From NCBI GenBank assembly GCA_020431945.1, contig JAGQHH010000064.1:1-9478 (forward strand): a stretch of DNA of 9,478 nt, given 5' to 3'. Below the pieces are notes generated by a model. It was not told the origin of the DNA. It searched no databases and saw only the letters and a program-made list of their open reading frames with translations. Origin of the DNA: Cyanobacteria bacterium HKST-UBA02 (GTDB lineage: Bacteria > Cyanobacteriota > Vampirovibrionia > Obscuribacterales > Obscuribacteraceae). Positions 5,896 through 9,478 of the stretch are shown here, in pieces (positions within the stretch are counted from its first letter, which is position 1; each line of letters starts with the position of its first letter). The position numbers and the translations under genes were made by a program.

Positions 5896-7863
5896 ATGGA
5901 AAAGAAACATATTGCCATGATTGCTGGCGCTCTGCTCGGAGTGTGGCTTCTCTTGAGCCTCACAGCACCGCCGGCTACCTACCCGAACACCACCACCGTC
6001 GATCAACTGGGCAACACAGTCCGCTGGGATACTAAATACAGCGATCTGAAAAATGTCCTTCTCACTGAGCCTCAATCGGTGAGCCGGGTGGTGATACTCA
6101 AAGACTATCTCGGCGAGCCGACTTCAGTGGCGCTGATCATGAAAAAGGGCCATAAAAAGGAAGGCTATGAGGCAGAGCTTCCCAGCCGGGATGCCGAAAC
6201 CGAGATAAGAGCCCTGGCGGACAAAAACGCCATCGACTATGCGGCAAAACGCGAGCCCATGCCTCGTCCCCCCACACCCAGTGGCGGCACAGTCATTCTC
6301 GCCATGCTCCCCCAGATCATGATGATGGTCTTCTTCGGCGCCATGATCTTCTTCATGTTCAAGCAGTATCAGAACATGCAGGGCGGCAACAAGATGGCCA
6401 AATCGAAGCATCGCAAGTTCGAGCCTGAAAAGGGACCGAAAGTGACATTCAAGGATGTGGCGGGCACCGACGAGGCCAAAGAAGACGTACAGATGGTCGT
6501 GGAATTCCTCAAGGATCCCAGCGAGATCAAAGAGCTCGGCGGCAAAGCCCCCAAATGCATCCTGCTCGTCGGTCCTCCCGGCACGGGCAAGACGCTCCTG
6601 GCCAAAGCTGTAGCCGGCGAAGCCAATGTGCCCTTCTTCTATATAAACGCCTCAGAGTTCGTCGAGATGTATGTGGGCGTTGGCGCAGCCAGGGTCAGAG
6701 ATATGTTCGAGGAGGTCCGCAAGAGCCTTCCCTGCATTCTGGCCATCGATGAGCTCGATGCCGTCGCCCAGCATCGGGGCACCGGTATCGGTGGCGGCAA
6801 CGACGAGCGCCAGCAAACCATCAACCAGCTCCTCACCGAGATAGACGGTTTCGAGAACAATGAGGGACTGGTGGCCTTCGCCATGACCAACAGGCCCGAC
6901 GTGCTCGACCCTGCCATCGTGCGCTCCGGACGATTCGGCGACAAGAAAATCACTGTACCGCTGCCGGACCGGCACGGCAGAATGGAGATCATCAAGGTCC
7001 ATGCCGAAGGCGTCAAGCTGGACAAGTCCATCGACTTCGACGAGCTGGCAACGCATACGGCAGGCTTCTCCGGCGCCGACATCGCCGCCCTGCTCAAAGT
7101 GCACGGACCGGGCTTTGCCATCAAGCGCCATCGCAAGCTATTCGGATTGGGCAAGAAAGCTACCCTGGTAACCAGGGAAGACCTCGATAGAGGCATAGCC
7201 CAGATCCAGATGGGATCGTCCAATGACGGCAAGTCCAAACGTCTGAGCGACGGGGTCAAGCGCCTCCTCGCCTACCACGAGCTCGGTCATGCCATCGTTG
7301 CCGAGTATCTCTACCGTTTGAGCTCCACCTGGGAAAATCTCTGGAGCGATCCGGTGCGAAAAGTCACCATTATCGGTGCTGGCGGCGCCGGCGGCTACAC
7401 TCTCATACAGGGGGACGAAGATCCCTTCTGCCTGACTAGGGAGCAAATCCTCGGACAGATCACCGGTTTGCTCGCCGCCAACCGTGCCGAGAGCAAGTTC
7501 CTGAGCACTACCTCCACCGGCGCCCAGAACGACTTCGAGCGCGCCTACGACCTGGCCAAACGCATGGTCACGAAGTGGGGCATGAGCGACCTTGGACCGA
7601 TCTCGGTGGGCAGCAGCCACAAAGACCCTTTCCTGGGACGAAGCCTGGCTGAAGGCGGAGGCTACGGTCTCGGTGTCGAGTCTTCCAACCAGATCGACCA
7701 CGAGATCAAGCAGATCCTCGACCGGTGCACTGCCCGGGCCGATGAGATCCTCGACAAAATGGCTCCGCTCATTCATTCGATGGCGCCCATTTTGATCAGG
7801 GACGAGACCTTGCTGAGGGAGCAATTCGTCGGTCTCTTCGACCAGCACTATCAAGCTGAATAA
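5896..7863 (+). CDS. ftsH: Divergent FtsH-type membrane AAA zinc metalloprotease
   Basis: A 655-residue membrane-anchored ATP-dependent protease that would extract and degrade membrane or misfolded proteins. Order of parts: transmembrane helix about 6-23, extracytoplasmic domain about 25-130, second helix about 132-156, AAA ATPase about 180-430, M41 protease about 450-650. Seen in the ATPase: Walker A GPPGTGKT (226-233), pore-loop EMYVGVG with Tyr259, Walker B ILAIDELD (281-288), sensor Asn332, and candidate arginine fingers Arg343 and Arg346. Seen in the protease: HELGH (461-465) and the third zinc ligand Asp546 in GAQND. It departs from the usual form at several places: RSGRFGDKK instead of [25 protein letters not shown] where most have a NEAALxAxR helix, and AANRAES where GGRAAEE is usual. 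A duplicate, specialised copy is likely rather than the housekeeping one, but that cannot be tested here. AGAGGA precedes the ATG by seven bases. The next gene starts 10 bp after the stop. Confidence 0.93.
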   Translation: MEKKHIAMIAGALLGVWLLLSLTAPPATYPNTTTVDQLGNTVRWDTKYSDLKNVLLTEPQSVSRVVILKDYLGEPTSVALIMKKGHKKEGYEAELPSRDAETEIRALADKNAIDYAAKREPMPRPPTPSGGTVILAMLPQIMMMVFFGAMIFFMFKQYQNMQGGNKMAKSKHRKFEPEKGPKVTFKDVAGTDEAKEDVQMVVEFLKDPSEIKELGGKAPKCILLVGPPGTGKTLLAKAVAGEANVPFFYINASEFVEMYVGVGAARVRDMFEEVRKSLPCILAIDELDAVAQHRGTGIGGGNDERQQTINQLLTEIDGFENNEGLVAFAMTNRPDVLDPAIVRSGRFGDKKITVPLPDRHGRMEIIKVHAEGVKLDKSIDFDELATHTAGFSGADIAALLKVHGPGFAIKRHRKLFGLGKKATLVTREDLDRGIAQIQMGSSNDGKSKRLSDGVKRLLAYHELGHAIVAEYLYRLSSTWENLWSDPVRKVTIIGAGGAGGYTLIQGDEDPFCLTREQILGQITGLLAANRAESKFLSTTSTGAQNDFERAYDLAKRMVTKWGMSDLGPISVGSSHKDPFLGRSLAEGGGYGLGVESSNQIDHEIKQILDRCTARADEILDKMAPLIHSMAPILIRDETLLREQFVGLFDQHYQAE

Positions 7864-7873
7864 AGGAGGTCAC

Positions 7874-8116
7874 ATGATCGACGCAGTCATCTTCTTGCTG
7901 GTATTCGCCCTTCTCTGGTGCGGATTCCTGGCATCGAAACGAAATGAAAAGGCTTCCGCGGTGGAACGCCATGCCTGTATGGGCGCAATGGCATTCACTG
8001 CCCTTCTAGCAGCCTATTACTACGAGCCCTATTACGGTCTCTGGTGCGGTTTTTCCGCAGCCTGCGGCTGGCTTCTGGGCAAGCTCTGGAGGAAATACGA
8101 ATCAGAGCGAGGCTGA
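7874..8116 (+). CDS. Small three-helix membrane protein in the FtsH operon
   Basis: An 80-residue protein with probable membrane helices at about residues 3-20, 36-52 and 54-72. A basic, Lys-rich loop (SKRNEKASAVERH) follows helix 1, and the tail is charged (KLWRKYESERG). It is rich in aromatic residues (AYYYEPYYGLW) and has several Cys in the membrane (CGF in helix 1, CGF and ACGW in helix 3). An excellent AAGGAGGT sits four bases before the ATG, and the gene starts 10 bp after the FtsH stop, so it is almost certainly co-transcribed with it and well translated. I do not recognise the family. Small membrane partners of FtsH that steer substrate choice are known in general, so a modulator role is possible but is inference. 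It ends just before a probable terminator. Confidence 0.85.
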   Translation: MIDAVIFLLVFALLWCGFLASKRNEKASAVERHACMGAMAFTALLAAYYYEPYYGLWCGFSAACGWLLGKLWRKYESERG

Positions 8117-8135
8117 TATTCAGCCATGAAATCTT

Positions 8136-8202
8136 CCGGACCACCCCCGAGGGAACTGGCGGGCGGTCCGGCCCCCGATACGAGCAGGGTCGCTCATTTT
8201 TT
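8136..8202 (+). terminator. Probable terminator of the rhomboid-FtsH operon
   Basis: CCGGACC (8136-8142) pairs with GGTCCGG (8165-8171), with an inner CCCG/CGGG pairing. A short second hairpin (GAGC 8182-8185, GCTC 8192-8195) is followed by A and six T (8197-8202). The T-run is separated from the strong stem, so the call is moderate. A small perfect hairpin, GGCTGA-TAT-TCAGCC (8111-8125), overlaps the stop codon of the preceding gene. The rest of 8117-8401 has no gene. Confidence 0.5.
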
Positions 8203-8401
8203 CAGTCCGCTTCTATTCATGAATATAGTATCCAAGGAGAGGATTTGTTGAGATTCAGGCTGCCATGTGGTCTTTTGGACCTTTTTGGAGTCGGTTCAAA
8301 CGGGTCGGTGAGGCGGAGACACTGTGGAGAAGCGGAAGTTGGCAGGTTGAAGCGAACCCTGAGGGTTTTCTGGTTTCTGGTTTTTCCTTGCGGAGCCCGG
8401 G

Positions 8402-9478
8402 CTACGAGGAGTTCCAGACCAGGTAGAACTCGTGCTTCCAGGGGTGAGTCGAGGTGAATCTCAGCCTGATGCGACGGACTGATTCGGAGACCAGGACACC
8501 GATTTTGAGGAGGTGGAGCCGAATAGTCTCGACGGTGGCATTCTTCAAGCCGGCTTTACGCCTCAGGTCCCAGAGGAGGATGTAGGCGAATGTGTGTAGC
8601 AGGAGCCGGAGCTGGTTGGCGTTGAATTCCTGGCAGCTGGTGCGATCGCACTTCAGGTAGGTCTTCAGGTCTTTGATCCAGTTCTCGCACTGGGAGCGCT
8701 GGCAGTATTTTTCGTAGATCTTGCCGGGCCGTCCGCGCTCGGCATTTGTCACAACGTAGCGGACATCGGGACCTTCGGTAGTGTAGTCGACCTTGACGAT
8801 GATCCTCCGGGAAGCTGCCCACCCTCTTGCCTGGTAGCGAAACTCGCTGTACTTCCGGAAGAAGAGAGAAGACTCCTCAAAGTGTTCCTGCATTCTTCCT
8901 TCGAATTTCGAGGAAAATCTGAGACGTTCCTGGTTCTGGCGCCAGGCTCGTTTCCTGGCTTCAGCATCGAACTTGCCATATTTCCCGAGCGACTCAGTAG
9001 TGCCGGAGGCAGCATCGTAGAGAGCCTTTGTTTCTCGCACGAGCTCTTCGCTGTGATACTGAAGTGCGGAGTTTCCGGCTATTGCGATGTAGTAAGTGAT
9101 TTGATTGAGCTCGCAGTAGTTGTAGATATCCGGAGCAGCAAAGGCGGAATCGGCGGTGAGCTCGATGCGGATGCCTGGCCAGTGTTTCCGTAGTTCATCG
9201 ATGACCGGACGAAGCATCCTGACCGTGTCATCATACTTGCCGGCATTGCCTGGTCGTAGCAGAGAAGCAAGAGGAAAGCCGTTTTCGGTGAAGATGAACA
9301 GCGGCACGTAGCAGGAACACTTGTAGAAGCCGTTGTAGAAAGTCATCTGCTGGTAGCCGAAAGCTTCGTCGCAGGTTGTATCGATGGCCAGCCTGATCAC
9401 CTTTGGTCTGCGCCGCTGTTGCTTGGTGTAGATGTGAACAAGTGACCGCTGCAAGAGATTCAGGCATACCTCGTCCAC
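8402..9478 (-). CDS. IS1380-type DDE transposase, N-terminus beyond the window
   Basis: This gives 358 codons of a transposase whose frame is still open at the right edge; the family is usually over 400 residues, so perhaps a hundred residues are missing. The catalytic triad is visible. Asp33 is in RLAIDTTCDEAFGYQ, like the D-x-D/T...G-x-Q block of IS1380 proteins. Asp110 is in IELTADSAFAAPDIY. Glu265 is in RSQCENWIKDLK, followed by a helix NQLRLLLHTFAYILLWDLR typical of the family's C-terminus. Between Asp110 and Glu265 lies the long insertion usual for this group (about 155 residues). No stop or frameshift is seen in the visible part, so the copy may be intact. The stop is TAG at 8402-8404. 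It is transcribed towards the FtsH operon, which is convergent with it. Confidence 0.88.
   Translation of the reverse strand: MDEVCLNLLQRSLVHIYTKQQRRRPKVIRLAIDTTCDEAFGYQQMTFYNGFYKCSCYVPLFIFTENGFPLASLLRPGNAGKYDDTVRMLRPVIDELRKHWPGIRIELTADSAFAAPDIYNYCELNQITYYIAIAGNSALQYHSEELVRETKALYDAASGTTESLGKYGKFDAEARKRAWRQNQERLRFSSKFEGRMQEHFEESSLFFRKYSEFRYQARGWAASRRIIVKVDYTTEGPDVRYVVTNAERGRPGKIYEKYCQRSQCENWIKDLKTYLKCDRTSCQEFNANQLRLLLHTFAYILLWDLRRKAGLKNATVETIRLHLLKIGVLVSESVRRIRLRFTSTHPWKHEFYLVWNSS
8402..9478 (-). mobile_element. IS1380-family insertion sequence, partial
   Basis: The element is recognised from its transposase only. Its left end should lie between the operon terminator (8202) and the transposase stop (8402). 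I could not fix it, because the partner inverted repeat is beyond the right edge of the window. Possible landmarks in that 200-bp gap are the 12-bp palindrome TATTCATGAATA (8214-8225) and a tandem TTTCTGG pair (8367-8380). The coordinates given cover only the certain part. Confidence 0.75.

Noticed and set aside
6639..7854. Long minus-strand frames opposite the FtsH gene (6639-7259 and 7138-7854)
   Set aside because: They are antisense shadows of a strongly recognised coding sequence, and no domain was seen in their translations.
8230..8457. Plus-strand frame after AAGGAG with a TTG start
   Set aside because: The codons give an Arg-rich, domain-free protein that runs into the 3' end of the transposase gene. 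The purine run is probably chance.

Overview
The window is bacterial: genes are tightly packed in short operons, most starts follow a purine-rich Shine-Dalgarno sequence, and the protein families are bacterial. Base composition is moderately GC-rich by eye. The envelope-targeted proteins (a signal-peptide metalloprotease, a rhomboid, a membrane AAA protease and two small multi-pass membrane proteins) fit a free-living bacterium. No gene here is diagnostic of a phylum, so I do not name one. No rRNA, tRNA or CRISPR array was seen.

Left third (1-2401). The 3' part of a GTP-type phosphoenolpyruvate carboxykinase gene enters from the left edge and ends at a strong intrinsic terminator (799-824). 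Converging on it is a gene for an exported TPR plus matrixin-like zinc metalloprotease (836-1810, minus). Upstream of that lies a small membrane-protein gene (2103-2339, minus), which shares a 62-bp divergent control region with the next gene.

Middle (2402-5045). A MocR-type regulator (2402-3850, plus) has a GntR winged helix fused to an aminotransferase-like domain. Its PLP-binding lysine is replaced by methionine and other cofactor contacts have changed, so it looks like a regulator whose sensor is a dead aminotransferase. Its 3' end overlaps by 29 bp the 3' end of a convergent gene for a protein with two S1 RNA-binding domains (3822-4379, minus). Next come 666 bp without a convincing gene. 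This stretch ends in a hairpin plus T-tract only 22 bp before the next start codon.

Right half (5046-9478). A plus-strand cluster encodes a rhomboid intramembrane serine protease, a divergent FtsH-type membrane AAA metalloprotease and an 80-residue three-helix membrane protein. It reads as a membrane-proteolysis operon that may be controlled by transcription attenuation in its leader. After a probable terminator (8136-8202), an IS1380-type DDE transposase gene (minus) runs off the right edge.

The most interesting items are the lysine-less MocR regulator and the rhomboid-FtsH-small membrane protein operon with its leader terminator. All family assignments come from reading motifs by eye; no database search was made.
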